16,558 nucleotides of DNA, from NCBI GenBank assembly GCA_964464755.1, contig CAYXGZ010000068.1, forward strand, positions 1-16,558, read 5' to 3'. The DNA comes from CAYXGZ01 sp964464755 (GTDB taxonomy: Bacteria; Planctomycetota; MHYJ01; JACPRB01). The position numbers and the translations under genes were made by a program. The notes beneath the pieces were generated by a model. That model did not search any database and had not been told where the DNA came from. It saw nothing but the letters and a program-made list of their open reading frames with translations. Of this stretch, positions 6,284 to 13,829 are shown one piece after another. The stretch's first letter is position 1. Every line of letters starts with the position of its first letter.

Positions 6284-7503
6284 GCGGGGTAGACCGCCGA
6301 GGCGAAGGAGACGAGGCCGCCGGCCGGGTCGGGAGCGTAGTCGTAGGCCTTGAGCCGCCCCGGCGCGCCGTCGAGGAGCCGCAGCAGGCTGTAGGTCGCG
6401 GAAAGCCCGCAGACGTGGCGCCGGTTGCCGTCGGCCATGACGCTGCCCCAGAACTGCCGCGCGTCGCCGCCGATCGCCGCCTGCAGCGATTTCGCGTCCT
6501 CCCTCGTCATCCAGCCGATGGACTCGTCGTCCAACTTGATGGAATCGCCGAAGCGCGGGCCGATGTGCGCGAAGTCCACGCCCGCGACGAGCGTGACCCG
6601 GCGGTCCGAGGCCCGGATGACGTCGCGAAGGACGCCGAGCACGTCCTCGACCTCGCCGACCTTCGACGGATCGCGGTCGCCGACGAGGGCCTCCCAGGAC
6701 GAGCAGAGGATCGGCACGATGCGGAAGGGGGCCTCGGGATGCACGTGCTTGAGGAAGACGGCCTGGAACTCCGCCGAATGCTCCGTGCGATGGACGATCT
6801 CGTGCTCGAGGATCCCCGGCGCGCGCCGGCGGATCGCCTCGCAGAGCTCGAGGTCCGCCTCGGCGGTCCCGTACGGCGTCGCGTAGCCCTTGGTGGAGAG
6901 CACGAAGGGGGAGGGCGGCGACTGGTGGGCGACGCCGAGGATGACGTAGGTGTCGGCGGGCTCGGACTCCGCGAGCTCCCGGTACGCGTGCGTGTAGCAG
7001 GGGCCGCCGCGGTGGAAGTCGATGTGCGGGGCGAGGATGGCCTTCGGTGCCTTGCGCGGCTCGGCGCGATCCGGCGCGCCGGCGCCCTTCGAATGCGTGA
7101 AGAACGCGTCGAGCTCCTCGCGCAGCTTGGCGGGTTTCGCGGCGTAGCCGCCCTTGCCGGCGAACTTGGCGGGGCGGATGCTCGCGGCGCGGAAATCGGA
7201 GGCGATCTGCTCGCGCTTCGCGGCTGCGCGCGGCGAGTCGAGGAGGAGGTGCTCGTCGAGGCGGTCGACGATGCCCTTCAGGGTCTCCTCGGGGACCGTG
7301 ACGTCGCCGGCGTAGCGCCGCACGTCGGCCTGGAGGCCCGCGAGGTCGGGCTGCTGGCCGACGAGGTTCCAGACCAGGAAGGAGAAGGGGTCCACGACGA
7401 CCTGGTCGTCGAGCAGGCCCTCGACGTCGCGGAGGACGAAGAACTGGTTCCCGTCCGATTCGACGGGGAAGGCGTCCATCGGGCGCCGCTTCGGCAGGGC
7501 CAT
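6280..7503 (-). CDS. Memo-like protein (AmmeMemoRadiSam system protein B family) with N-terminal extension
   Basis: The Memo fold spans about residues 152-407. It shows APHIDFHRGG (158-167), GVAHQSPPSP (190-199), HRTEHSAEFQAVFLKH (238-253), AGVDFAHIGPRFG (307-319) and RRHVCGLSA (361-369). H160, H193 and C365 align with the metal-ligand positions known from human MEMO1 (His49, His81, Cys244). Residues 1-150 form a separate domain that is not part of classical Memo. Memo proteins are related to class III extradiol dioxygenases. In bacteria they often sit with AMMECR1 and a radical SAM enzyme; neither is present here. Instead this gene overlaps a methyltransferase by 4 bp. The start at ATG 7503 has no ribosome binding site, but TAGACT ends 6 nt before it, so a leaderless mRNA is possible. 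The biochemical activity is unknown. Confidence 0.85.
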   Translation of the reverse strand: MALPKRRPMDAFPVESDGNQFFVLRDVEGLLDDQVVVDPFSFLVWNLVGQQPDLAGLQADVRRYAGDVTVPEETLKGIVDRLDEHLLLDSPRAAAKREQIASDFRAASIRPAKFAGKGGYAAKPAKLREELDAFFTHSKGAGAPDRAEPRKAPKAILAPHIDFHRGGPCYTHAYRELAESEPADTYVILGVAHQSPPSPFVLSTKGYATPYGTAEADLELCEAIRRRAPGILEHEIVHRTEHSAEFQAVFLKHVHPEAPFRIVPILCSSWEALVGDRDPSKVGEVEDVLGVLRDVIRASDRRVTLVAGVDFAHIGPRFGDSIKLDDESIGWMTREDAKSLQAAIGGDARQFWGSVMADGNRRHVCGLSATYSLLRLLDGAPGRLKAYDYAPDPAGGLVSFASAVYPA

Positions 7504-7509
7504 GGGGGA

Positions 7510-7539
7510 AGTCTACTGGGCGGCGCGCGCGGCCGGGAA
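7510..7539 (-). promoter_or_regulatory. Possible promoter of the Memo-like/methyltransferase operon
   Basis: TAGACT (7515-7510 on the minus strand) lies 6 nt before the ATG. TTCCCG (7539-7534), a weak -35 box, precedes it by 18 nt. The placement matches the leaderless arrangement seen for two other genes in the window. It is divergent from the tRNA-Ser(CGA) promoter. Confidence 0.45.
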
Positions 7540-7544
7540 CGGAT

Positions 7545-7574
7545 TTGACCCCTCCCCCGCGGGCTTGGTACATT
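7545..7574 (+). promoter_or_regulatory. Sigma-70 promoter of tRNA-Ser(CGA)
   Basis: TTGACC (7545-7550) and TACATT (7569-7574) are separated by 18 nt. The predicted start near 7581 is about 13 nt before the mature tRNA. This is the only evident promoter upstream of the M28 peptidase gene. Confidence 0.75.
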
Positions 7575-7593
7575 CCCCCGTCCGACCGAACGC

Positions 7594-7683
<90 letters not shown>

Positions 7684-7727
7684 CCTCGACTCGCGCCCCT
7701 TCGGGGCGATCGCTCGGAGCGAGCATC

Positions 7728-8897
7728 GTGCTGGCCCTGCTGCTGGGTTGCACCGCTACCGAACCCCCACCGCCCTGGGGAGTAGTTCCGCCGCTCGGCG
7801 CTTGGACAGTCGCGGACACCAAGGACCTCGAGCGTATCGTGAGGCACCTCGCCTCCGACGAGCTCAAGGGCCGCAACAACGGGACGGAATCGGGCGTCCG
7901 CGCCGCTCAATTCGTGGCCGGCGAGATGGCCGCGATGGGCCTCGAACCGGCCGGCGAGAACGGGACCTACTTCCAGACCGTGAAGGCCCGGGGCGAGCAT
8001 CCGACGCGCAACGTCCTCGGCCTGCTCCGCGGCGAGACGGACGAACTCATCGTCATCGCGGCGCACCACGACCACCTCGGGGTGGTGAAGGGCGTCATCC
8101 ACAACGGCGCCGACGACAACGCGAGCGGCGTCGCGGTCGTCCTGGACGTCGCGCGCGGCTTCACCCGCGGGCCGAAGCTCGGCCGCAGCCTGCTCGTCTG
8201 CTCCTTCGACGCGGAGGAGGACGGGCTCGTGGGCTCGCGATACTTCGTCACCTCCGGCCTGGTGCCGAAGGAGCGGATGAAGGCGATGCTCTGCTTCGAC
8301 CTGGTGGGCGGCTGCTTCCTCCCGGGGGACGAGAAGCGGGTCTTCGCGCTGGGCTCGGAGTGCAGCCGCGCGATGCACGAGTGGGTGGGGCGGCCGTATG
8401 CGGATACGGAGCTCGAGGTGCGGCGGGCCGGCATCCACCTCGTGGAACCCATGGGGCCCATCCTGGCGAGGAGCGACTACGCCCCGTTCCGCTCCGCGAA
8501 GATCCCGTACGTGTTCTTCTCGACCGGCACCCCGTGGTACTACCACACGCCCGAGGACGACGTGGAGCGCCTCGACTTCGCGAAGATGAAGCGGCTGGTC
8601 TGGTATGTCCGCCGGCTCGTGGGCTTGATCAGCTCGACGGTCGAGGCGCCGGACTTCAAGAAGCACGAGCCCGACCTCAGGTCGGATGCGGCGATGATGG
8701 TCGAGGCCTTGGGCCGGCTGCTGGACTCCGGGAAGATCACCGCGACCGCCGAGGAACGGGTGGAGGCCCGGGCCCTCCTGGACCGCATCGCCCCCATGAC
8801 CACCGGGGCGGAGATCAAGGGCGGGAGGGAACTGCTGGGCCAGGCCATGGTGCTGCTCTTCGCCGTCGCGCGGGAGCAGGCTCCCGGCAACCGTTGA
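7728..8897 (+). CDS. M28-family zinc metallopeptidase, probable lipoprotein
   Basis: The product is 389 residues from GTG 7728. The domain has all M28 metal and catalytic features. AAHHDHLG supplies the first zinc histidine and nearby aspartate (H113, D115). NGADDNASG gives the bridging aspartate (D129). FDAEEDGLVGS gives the catalytic and ligand glutamates (E163, E164). FDLVGG gives D191, and YYHTPEDD gives the last histidine. Such enzymes are usually exported aminopeptidases. A lipobox (LLLGC) and a Pro-rich linker follow the start, so export and lipidation are likely. However, GTG 7728 leaves only seven residues before the Cys and no basic n-region. The residues encoded just upstream (RAPSGRSLGASIVLALLLGC) look like a normal signal peptide but have no start codon short of the tRNA. 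A GGAG at 7716-7719 supports GTG 7728. The true start is unresolved; the family call is firm. Confidence 0.85.
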   Translation: MLALLLGCTATEPPPPWGVVPPLGAWTVADTKDLERIVRHLASDELKGRNNGTESGVRAAQFVAGEMAAMGLEPAGENGTYFQTVKARGEHPTRNVLGLLRGETDELIVIAAHHDHLGVVKGVIHNGADDNASGVAVVLDVARGFTRGPKLGRSLLVCSFDAEEDGLVGSRYFVTSGLVPKERMKAMLCFDLVGGCFLPGDEKRVFALGSECSRAMHEWVGRPYADTELEVRRAGIHLVEPMGPILARSDYAPFRSAKIPYVFFSTGTPWYYHTPEDDVERLDFAKMKRLVWYVRRLVGLISSTVEAPDFKKHEPDLRSDAAMMVEALGRLLDSGKITATAEERVEARALLDRIAPMTTGAEIKGGRELLGQAMVLLFAVAREQAPGNR

Positions 8898-8922
8898 ACG
8901 TCCCCCGATCCCGTGCGACAAT
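8894..8922 (+). promoter_or_regulatory. Sigma-70 promoter of asnS
   Basis: TTGAAC (8894-8899, overlapping the TGA of the peptidase gene) is followed after exactly 17 nt by GACAAT (8917-8922). The predicted start is only about 4 nt upstream of the asnS ATG, so the mRNA would have almost no leader. No Shine-Dalgarno sequence is present. Confidence 0.65.
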
Positions 8923-8932
8923 CCCCGCCGCC

Positions 8933-10240
8933 ATGAGCACCCCGCACGTCTACATCGAGGACCTGAAGAAGCACGTCGGCGAGGACGTCACCCTCAAGGG
9001 CTGGCTCTACAACAAGCGCGGGAAGGGGAAGATCGCCTTCCTCATCCTGCGCGACGGCACCGGCCTCGTGCAGGCGGTCGCGTCCAAGGCAGACCTGGGC
9101 GACGCGTCCTTCGCGGCCGCCGAGAAGCTGCCGCAGGAGTCCTCGCTGATCGTCACCGGCACGGTGAAGGCCGACGAGCGCTCGCCCGGCGGCGTCGAGG
9201 TCGGCCTCAAGTCGCTGCAGGTCGTGTCGGAGGCGGCGGCGGACTACCCGATCCAGATCCAGGACGTCGTCCCCGAGGTCGGCTTCCTGATGAAGAACCG
9301 GCACCTCTGGCTGCGCTCGAAGAAGCAGGCCGCGCTCCTGCGCGTCCGCTCCGAGATCATCCGCTCGATCCGCGACTTCTTCGACGGGCGCGGGTTCACG
9401 CTGGTCGATTCGCCGATCCTGACGCCCGCCGCCTGCGAGGGCACGAGCACGCTCTTCGAGGTCGGCTACTTCGACGAGAAGGCCTACCTCAGCCAGAGCG
9501 GGCAGCTCTACGCCGAGGCGGCCGCGATGGCGCTCGGCAAGGTCTACTGCTTCGGCCCGACCTTCCGCGCCGAGAAGTCCAAGACCCGCAAGCACCTCAC
9601 CGAGTTCTGGATGGTCGAGCCCGAGGTCGCGTTCCTGGAGCTCGACGGCCTCATGGAGCTCATGGAGCAGTTCCTCGCCCACGTGGTGGGCCGCTGCCTC
9701 GAGCGGCGCAAGGAGGACCTGAAGACGCTGGGGCGGGACCTCTCGAAGCTGGAGAAGGTGATCCCGCCGTTCCCGCGGATCCACTACGACGACGCGGTGA
9801 AGCTGATCCAGAAAGACATCCCCGACTTCCCGTACGGCGAGGACTTCGGCGCGCCGCACGAGGAGGCCGTGACCAAGCACTACGACACGCCCGTGCTCGT
9901 GCACCGCTTCCCGTCGGCGGTGAAGGCCTTCTACATGCAGCCCGATCCGGCGAACCCGAAGCACGCGATGGCCTGCGACCTGCTGGCGCCCGAGGGCTTC
10001 GGCGAGCTGATCGGCGGCAGCCAGCGCATCCACGACCTCGCCCTGCTGCAGCGCCGCATCGAGGAGCAGAAGCTACCGATGGAGGCCTTCGAGTGGTACC
10101 TGGACCTGCGGCGCTTCGGGAGCGTGCCGCACAGCGGCTTCGGCCTGGGCGTCGAGCGCACCGTCGCCTACATCACGGGCAGCGAGCACATCCGCGAGTG
10201 CATCCCGTTCCCGAGGATGCTGTACAAAATCTACCCCTAG
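8933..10240 (+). CDS. asnS: Asparaginyl-tRNA synthetase
   Basis: This class IIb synthetase charges tRNA-Asn with asparagine using ATP and works as a cytosolic homodimer. The 435-residue product has an N-terminal OB-fold anticodon-binding domain (about 5-100, with VTLKGWLYNKRGKGKIAFLI) and the class II core. Motif 1 lies around RGFTLVDSPILTP (153-165). Motif 2 is FRAEKSKTRKHLTEFWMVEP (211-230). Motif 3 is SGFGLGVERTVAYI (401-414). The substrate loop ACEGTSTLF and the KSKTRKHLTEFWM form fit AsnRS rather than AspRS, and the length also fits because AspRS carries an extra GAD domain. ATG 8933 begins exactly at the expected N-terminus. The longer upstream frame runs through the peptidase gene and was discarded. 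The octamer-repeat element begins at the base after the TAG stop. Confidence 0.95.
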   Translation: MSTPHVYIEDLKKHVGEDVTLKGWLYNKRGKGKIAFLILRDGTGLVQAVASKADLGDASFAAAEKLPQESSLIVTGTVKADERSPGGVEVGLKSLQVVSEAAADYPIQIQDVVPEVGFLMKNRHLWLRSKKQAALLRVRSEIIRSIRDFFDGRGFTLVDSPILTPAACEGTSTLFEVGYFDEKAYLSQSGQLYAEAAAMALGKVYCFGPTFRAEKSKTRKHLTEFWMVEPEVAFLELDGLMELMEQFLAHVVGRCLERRKEDLKTLGRDLSKLEKVIPPFPRIHYDDAVKLIQKDIPDFPYGEDFGAPHEEAVTKHYDTPVLVHRFPSAVKAFYMQPDPANPKHAMACDLLAPEGFGELIGGSQRIHDLALLQRRIEEQKLPMEAFEWYLDLRRFGSVPHSGFGLGVERTVAYITGSEHIRECIPFPRMLYKIYP

Positions 10241-10454
10241 AGCCGTAAGCTGTAAGCAGGAGAGCCCAAGAGCCAGAAAGCAGGAGAGCCCAAGAGCCAG
10301 AAAGCAGGAGAGCCCGATAGGATCCGAAGGAGGACCTCTCCGGCCGTCCCGCTCTCCGGCTCTCAGGCCTTCCTGCTCTCAGGCTTTCCTCCTTTCGGGC
10401 TTTCCTGCTTTCTGGCTCTTCGGCTATCTTGCTTTCGGCCTATGGCTTACGGCT
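10241..10454. repeat. 214-bp imperfect inverted repeat made of octamer tandem units
   Basis: The outer ends are perfect complements: AGCCGTAAGC (10241-10250) and GCTTACGGCT (10445-10454). Inside, an 18-nt stretch at 10268-10285 is exactly complementary to 10403-10420. Each arm is a chain of degenerate 8-mers of the form AGC[AC]NGA[AG], such as AGCCAGAA, AGCAGGAG, AGCCCAAG, AGCCTGAG and AGCCGGAG. These lie on the plus strand in the left arm and on the minus strand in the right arm, where about eleven run without interruption. The centre is GC-rich (near 10340-10355). The element begins at the first base after the asnS stop and ends 13 nt inside hemW, so the hemW ATG lies within it. Transcripts should fold into one long hairpin. 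It is not a CRISPR array or a standard terminator. Confidence 0.85.
10255..10315 (+). repeat. 24-nt direct repeat, 2.5 copies (left arm of the inverted repeat)
   Basis: The units at 10255-10278 and 10279-10302 are identical over 24 nt, and the first 13 nt recur at 10303-10315. Each unit is three octamers: AGCAGGAG, AGCCCAAG and AGCCAGAA. The perfect identity suggests recent duplication or slippage. Confidence 0.9.
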
Positions 10455-11554
10455 TGTACGTCCACGTCCCCTTCTGCGCCCACCGCTGCCCGTACTGTTC
10501 CTTCGTCCTCGTGGAGTCCGACGGTTCGCGCCACGCGGCGTTCGTGAAGGCCGTCGCGGCGCGGATGCGGGCCGAGGCACCCCGGGTCGCGCGCACGCTA
10601 TATCTCGGCGGCGGAACTCCGTCGATGCTGGAACCGGAGCAGGTCGCGGGCGTGGCCGGGGCGGCGGCCCATCATCGCTGGGAGCCCGGGCGGGAGTTCA
10701 CGCTCGAGGCGAACCCGGACGGCCTCGGGCTCGACCGTCTGAAGGGCTTCCGCGAGGCGGGGGTGACCCGCCTCACGCTGGGCGTGCAGAGCCTGGACCC
10801 GGACGCGCTTCGTTTCCTCGGCCGCACGCACGAGCCGCGCATGGCGCTCGAGAGCTACCACGCGGCGCGGGCCGCGGGGTTCCGGAACGTCTGCGTCGAC
10901 CTGATCTTCGGCTGGCCCGGGCAGACCGTGGAATCCTGGAGCGCGGAGCTCCGCCGCTGGTCGAAGGAGGGCGCGGAGCACGTCTCGATCTACGGCCTGA
11001 CGGTGGAGAAGGGGACCGAGCTGGCGCGGCGGGTGGGCGAGGGGCTGGCGCTCCCCGGCGAGGGGCCGCAGCGGGACCTCTACGTGGCGGCGATGGACGT
11101 GCTCGGCTCGGAGGGCTACCGGCAGTACGAGCTCTCGAACTTCGCGAAGCCGGGGTTCGAGTCGATCCACAACTCGGGGTACTGGGACGGGCGCCCCTAC
11201 CTCGGCTACGGGCCGGGGGCGCACTCCTACGAGCCGCCCCGGCGCCGCGCGGAGATCTCGAACGTCGAGGAGTACCTGAGGCGGGCCGCGGCCGGGGAGG
11301 ACACCGGGGGCCCGGTCGAGGAGCTCACGGCGGACCAGCGCATGCTGGAACGGATCTTCCTCGGCCTGCGCCGGAGCGAGGGGGTCTTCGTGCCCGACTT
11401 CGAGGCGGAGTTCGGCGTGGTGTTCCGCGAGCGGTACCGGACCGCGCTGGACCGCATCGAGCAAGGGGCGCTCGTCGAGTGGCGCGGCGGCTTCGTCCGG
11501 CTGACCCGCGCGGGCAAGCTGCTGGCCGACTCCGTCGTGGGGCAGTTCGCTTAA
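10442..11554 (+). CDS. hemW: HemW-type radical SAM protein (heme chaperone, formerly oxygen-independent coproporphyrinogen oxidase-like)
   Basis: The product is 370 residues. The radical SAM cluster motif C12-x3-C16-x2-C19 lies in VPFCAHRCPYCSF, with GGGTPS (56-61) as the SAM-binding glycine motif. LGVQSLDPDALRFLGRTH, YELSNFAKPG and YGPGAHSY (256-263) are HemW hallmarks. The CxxxCxxC form without the additional HemN cysteine supports HemW. HemW is a membrane-associated heme-binding protein thought to deliver heme, not a true coproporphyrinogen oxidase. The start ATG 10442 agrees with the family, since HemW proteins begin just before LYVHxPFC. No ribosome binding site is seen. TATCTT (10425-10430) is a weak possible -10 box. 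The start codon and the first four codons belong to the inverted-repeat element, an unusual origin for a 5' end. Confidence 0.92.
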   Translation: MAYGLYVHVPFCAHRCPYCSFVLVESDGSRHAAFVKAVAARMRAEAPRVARTLYLGGGTPSMLEPEQVAGVAGAAAHHRWEPGREFTLEANPDGLGLDRLKGFREAGVTRLTLGVQSLDPDALRFLGRTHEPRMALESYHAARAAGFRNVCVDLIFGWPGQTVESWSAELRRWSKEGAEHVSIYGLTVEKGTELARRVGEGLALPGEGPQRDLYVAAMDVLGSEGYRQYELSNFAKPGFESIHNSGYWDGRPYLGYGPGAHSYEPPRRRAEISNVEEYLRRAAAGEDTGGPVEELTADQRMLERIFLGLRRSEGVFVPDFEAEFGVVFRERYRTALDRIEQGALVEWRGGFVRLTRAGKLLADSVVGQFA

Positions 11555-11581
11555 ACAGGCGGCCCGCTCGGGCTGTATAAA
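11552..11581 (+). promoter_or_regulatory. Promoter of the HEATH-motif secreted protein gene (leaderless start predicted)
   Basis: TATAAA (11576-11581) ends 6 nt before the ATG at 11588. TAAACA (11552-11557, four of six consensus bases) lies 18 nt upstream of it and overlaps the hemW stop codon. AAGGG just before the ATG is too close to be a good Shine-Dalgarno sequence. Confidence 0.6.
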
Positions 11582-11587
11582 GGGCGG

Positions 11588-12910
11588 ATGCGGATCCTCC
11601 TCCTGCTGCTCGTTGCCGCCGGGGCCGTCGCGGCCCAGGAGCGCTCCGACTACCTCGAGGCCTACGCGCGGCTGGGCGTCTACTTCTGCGAGAAGCGCCT
11701 CGAGCTGGGCGACTGGTGCAAGTCGAACAAGCTGCCCCGCGAGGCGCGGACGCATTACCAGTTCATCGCGGACAAGATCCCCGGGGCCAGCCCCTACAAG
11801 TCCCGCGCCCAGAACAAGCTGAACGGATCCTGGAAGAAGGACCCGAACACGGCGACGCCCGAGCAGTGGGCGGAGTACCGCAAGCGCTACGAGGACTACG
11901 CGAAGGGCTGCGGCGATCGCGCGTGGAAGACCTACCTCGCCGCGAAGAAGGCGAAGCTGGCGAAGGAGGCCGAGGAGGCGCTGCGCAAGACGGCCGAGTT
12001 CTACCTCGACCACGCCGAGGCGAGGAAGGAGCTCGGCGAGGAGAAGGTCGAGGGCTTCGGGTGGGTGCCGGCGGCGGAGGCGGAGCTCGTGCGGGCCGCG
12101 CTCGACTGGAAGGACGACCGCTCGGCCGACGACGCGAAGCACGCGGACTGGAAGAGCGCCTGGGTCATCAAGTCGCCGCGCTGGATCCTGCGCACCAGCT
12201 ACCCCTGGAAGAGGGGGGTGGAGGCGCTGGAGAAGCTGGAGCGCCTGCAGGACGTCTTCGGGAAGACCTTTGGGGCGCGATTCAAGGAGCCGGCCGGCCG
12301 GCTGGGGCTCTGCCTCTTCCGCACGCCGGACGAGGCGGAGCGGATCCGCGCGAAGATCGGCGGGGCCGTCGCGCCGGGCGGCAGCTTCTACCACGCGGGG
12401 ACCAACGTGACCTACGTCCTCTGGTGGGACGACTCGGTCCTCCTGCACGAGGCGACGCACCAGTTGATCCAGAACGGGCTCGATTTCCCGCGCGTCTCCA
12501 TCCTCCAGCAGGGCGGCGTCGGCTCCGACAGCCCGGACAACTACTGGCTGGTCGAGGGCGTGGCGGTGTGGTTCGGTACGCTGTCGTGGAAGGGCGACGA
12601 GCCCCGGTTCGTGGAGCCGAAGGGCTTCTCCGGGCTGGTACCGCCGCCGCTGAAGGACTTCGTGGGGATGGACTTCGCGCAGTTCCAGGCGGACGCCGGG
12701 CGGAACTACGCGGTGGCGCACGCGCTCGTCTGCTTCCTCGTCGAGGAGCCGGAGGGCGGGGGGAGGGCGGCGCGCCGCGAGCGCTTCCTCGACTTCGTGA
12801 AGGAGGTCTACGTCGGGACCTCCACGGTCGCGGCGTTCGAGAAGGCGGCGGGCGCCGAGTCGGGCGCGCTGGACGGCGAGTTCCGCCTCTGGCTCAAGGG
12901 GCGGGGCTAG
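11588..12910 (+). CDS. Secreted HEATH-motif putative metallopeptidase (DUF1570-like)
   Basis: The 440-residue product opens with a clear Sec signal peptide, MRILLLLLVAAGAVAAQ, probably cut before or after Q17. A charged, helical Lys/Glu/Ala-rich region (about 20-185) precedes the C-terminal domain. That domain carries HEATHQ (H287, E288, H291) and a downstream WLVEGVAVWFG (E323). This is the gluzincin arrangement of two zinc histidines, a catalytic glutamate and a distant third-ligand glutamate. It resembles the DUF1570 family, which is common in Planctomycetota and Acidobacteria. It would act outside the cytoplasmic membrane; the substrate is unknown. The gene starts 33 bp after hemW but has its own probable promoter. 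Its last 17 bp overlap the end of the convergent terC gene. Confidence 0.78.
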   Translation: MRILLLLLVAAGAVAAQERSDYLEAYARLGVYFCEKRLELGDWCKSNKLPREARTHYQFIADKIPGASPYKSRAQNKLNGSWKKDPNTATPEQWAEYRKRYEDYAKGCGDRAWKTYLAAKKAKLAKEAEEALRKTAEFYLDHAEARKELGEEKVEGFGWVPAAEAELVRAALDWKDDRSADDAKHADWKSAWVIKSPRWILRTSYPWKRGVEALEKLERLQDVFGKTFGARFKEPAGRLGLCLFRTPDEAERIRAKIGGAVAPGGSFYHAGTNVTYVLWWDDSVLLHEATHQLIQNGLDFPRVSILQQGGVGSDSPDNYWLVEGVAVWFGTLSWKGDEPRFVEPKGFSGLVPPPLKDFVGMDFAQFQADAGRNYAVAHALVCFLVEEPEGGGRAARRERFLDFVKEVYVGTSTVAAFEKAAGAESGALDGEFRLWLKGRG

Positions 12911-13829
12911 GCGGCGGAGGCTCGGGCTTCCGGAGCGCGAGCGAGGCGAGCACCGCGACGAGCAGGATCCCGCCGATCACGCCGAGCGAGAGGGGGATCG
13001 GGACCTTCACGTGGTGGGCGAGGATCATCTTCGCGCCCACGAAGCCCAGGATGAGCACGAGCGCGAGCTTCAGGAAGCGGAACAGGCCCATCATCTCGGC
13101 GAGCAGGAAGTAGAGCGCGCGCAGGCCGAGGATCGCGAACACGTTGCTCGTGTAGACCACGAAGGGGTCCGTCGTGATCGCCAGCACCGCGGGGATCGAG
13201 TCGACCGCGAAGAGCACGTCGGTGAACTCGATGATGATCACGCAGATGAAGAGCGGGGTCGCGAGGCGCCGGCCGTCCTTCACGGTGAAGAACCTCTGCC
13301 CGTCCAGCTCGGGGGTCGAGGGGACGAAGCGGGTGATGAGGCGGACGAAGAAGTTCCTCGAGGGGTCGGCGCCCTCGTCCTTGCGGAGCATCTTGAGCGC
13401 GGTGACGATCAGGATGCCGCCGAAGACGTACGTCATCCACGAGAAGGCCTGGATCAGCGCGATGCCGCCGGCGATGAACGCGGCGCGCATCACGAGGGCC
13501 CCGAAGATGCCCCAGAGCAGGATGCGCGACTCCATCTCGCGCGGGATCTTGAGGAACGAGAAGACGGCCACGAAGACGAAGAGGTTGTCGACGCTGAGGG
13601 ACTTCTCGACGAGGTAGCCCGCGAGGAACTCGGTGGCCGGGACGGGGCCCTTCCAGTGCCAGACGCCGAGGTTGAAGGCGCCCGCGAGCCCGATCCAGAC
13701 CAGGCTCCAGAGGAGCGCCTCCTTGGGGGCGACGCGGTGGGCCTTCTTCTGGAAGAGGCCGAGGTCGACGGCGAGGGAGCCCACGACCAGGACCCCGAAG
13801 ACGATCCAGGGGGCCGCCGCGGGGTTCAT
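12894..13829 (-). CDS. TerC/Alx family integral membrane protein (probable metal ion exporter)
   Basis: The 311-residue product has about eight to nine membrane segments, for example 7-26, 38-58, 70-93, 104-126, 131-148, 192-220, 226-248, 253-271 and 278-299. The family signatures are EKSLSVDNLFVF (75-86) and EFTDVLFAVDSIPAVLAI (201-218), with conserved acidic residues E75, D81, E201, D204 and D210 inside the membrane. TerC/Alx proteins are linked to manganese efflux, metal loading of exported proteins, tellurite resistance or alkaline pH response, depending on the member. ATG 13829 overlaps the TGA of the upstream lipoprotein gene (ATGA), so translation is coupled. I see no yybP-ykoY-type riboswitch leader. 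The C-terminus ends in a Pro-rich tail. Family certain; ion uncertain. Confidence 0.93.
   Translation of the reverse strand: MNPAAAPWIVFGVLVVGSLAVDLGLFQKKAHRVAPKEALLWSLVWIGLAGAFNLGVWHWKGPVPATEFLAGYLVEKSLSVDNLFVFVAVFSFLKIPREMESRILLWGIFGALVMRAAFIAGGIALIQAFSWMTYVFGGILIVTALKMLRKDEGADPSRNFFVRLITRFVPSTPELDGQRFFTVKDGRRLATPLFICVIIIEFTDVLFAVDSIPAVLAITTDPFVVYTSNVFAILGLRALYFLLAEMMGLFRFLKLALVLILGFVGAKMILAHHVKVPIPLSLGVIGGILLVAVLASLALRKPEPPPPSPAP

Noticed and set aside
10255..10315. Possible CRISPR array
   Set aside because: The repeats are contiguous without unique spacers and are built of 8-mers; no cas genes are nearby.
10390..10454. Octamer element as a simple intrinsic terminator of asnS
   Set aside because: The inverted arms extend over 214 bp and into hemW, and no U-tract follows.
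10598..12721. 707-codon minus-strand open frame
   Set aside because: It is antisense to hemW and the HEATH-motif gene. Its Leu/Arg/Val-biased low-complexity translation is the usual shadow of GC-rich codon use, with no domain.
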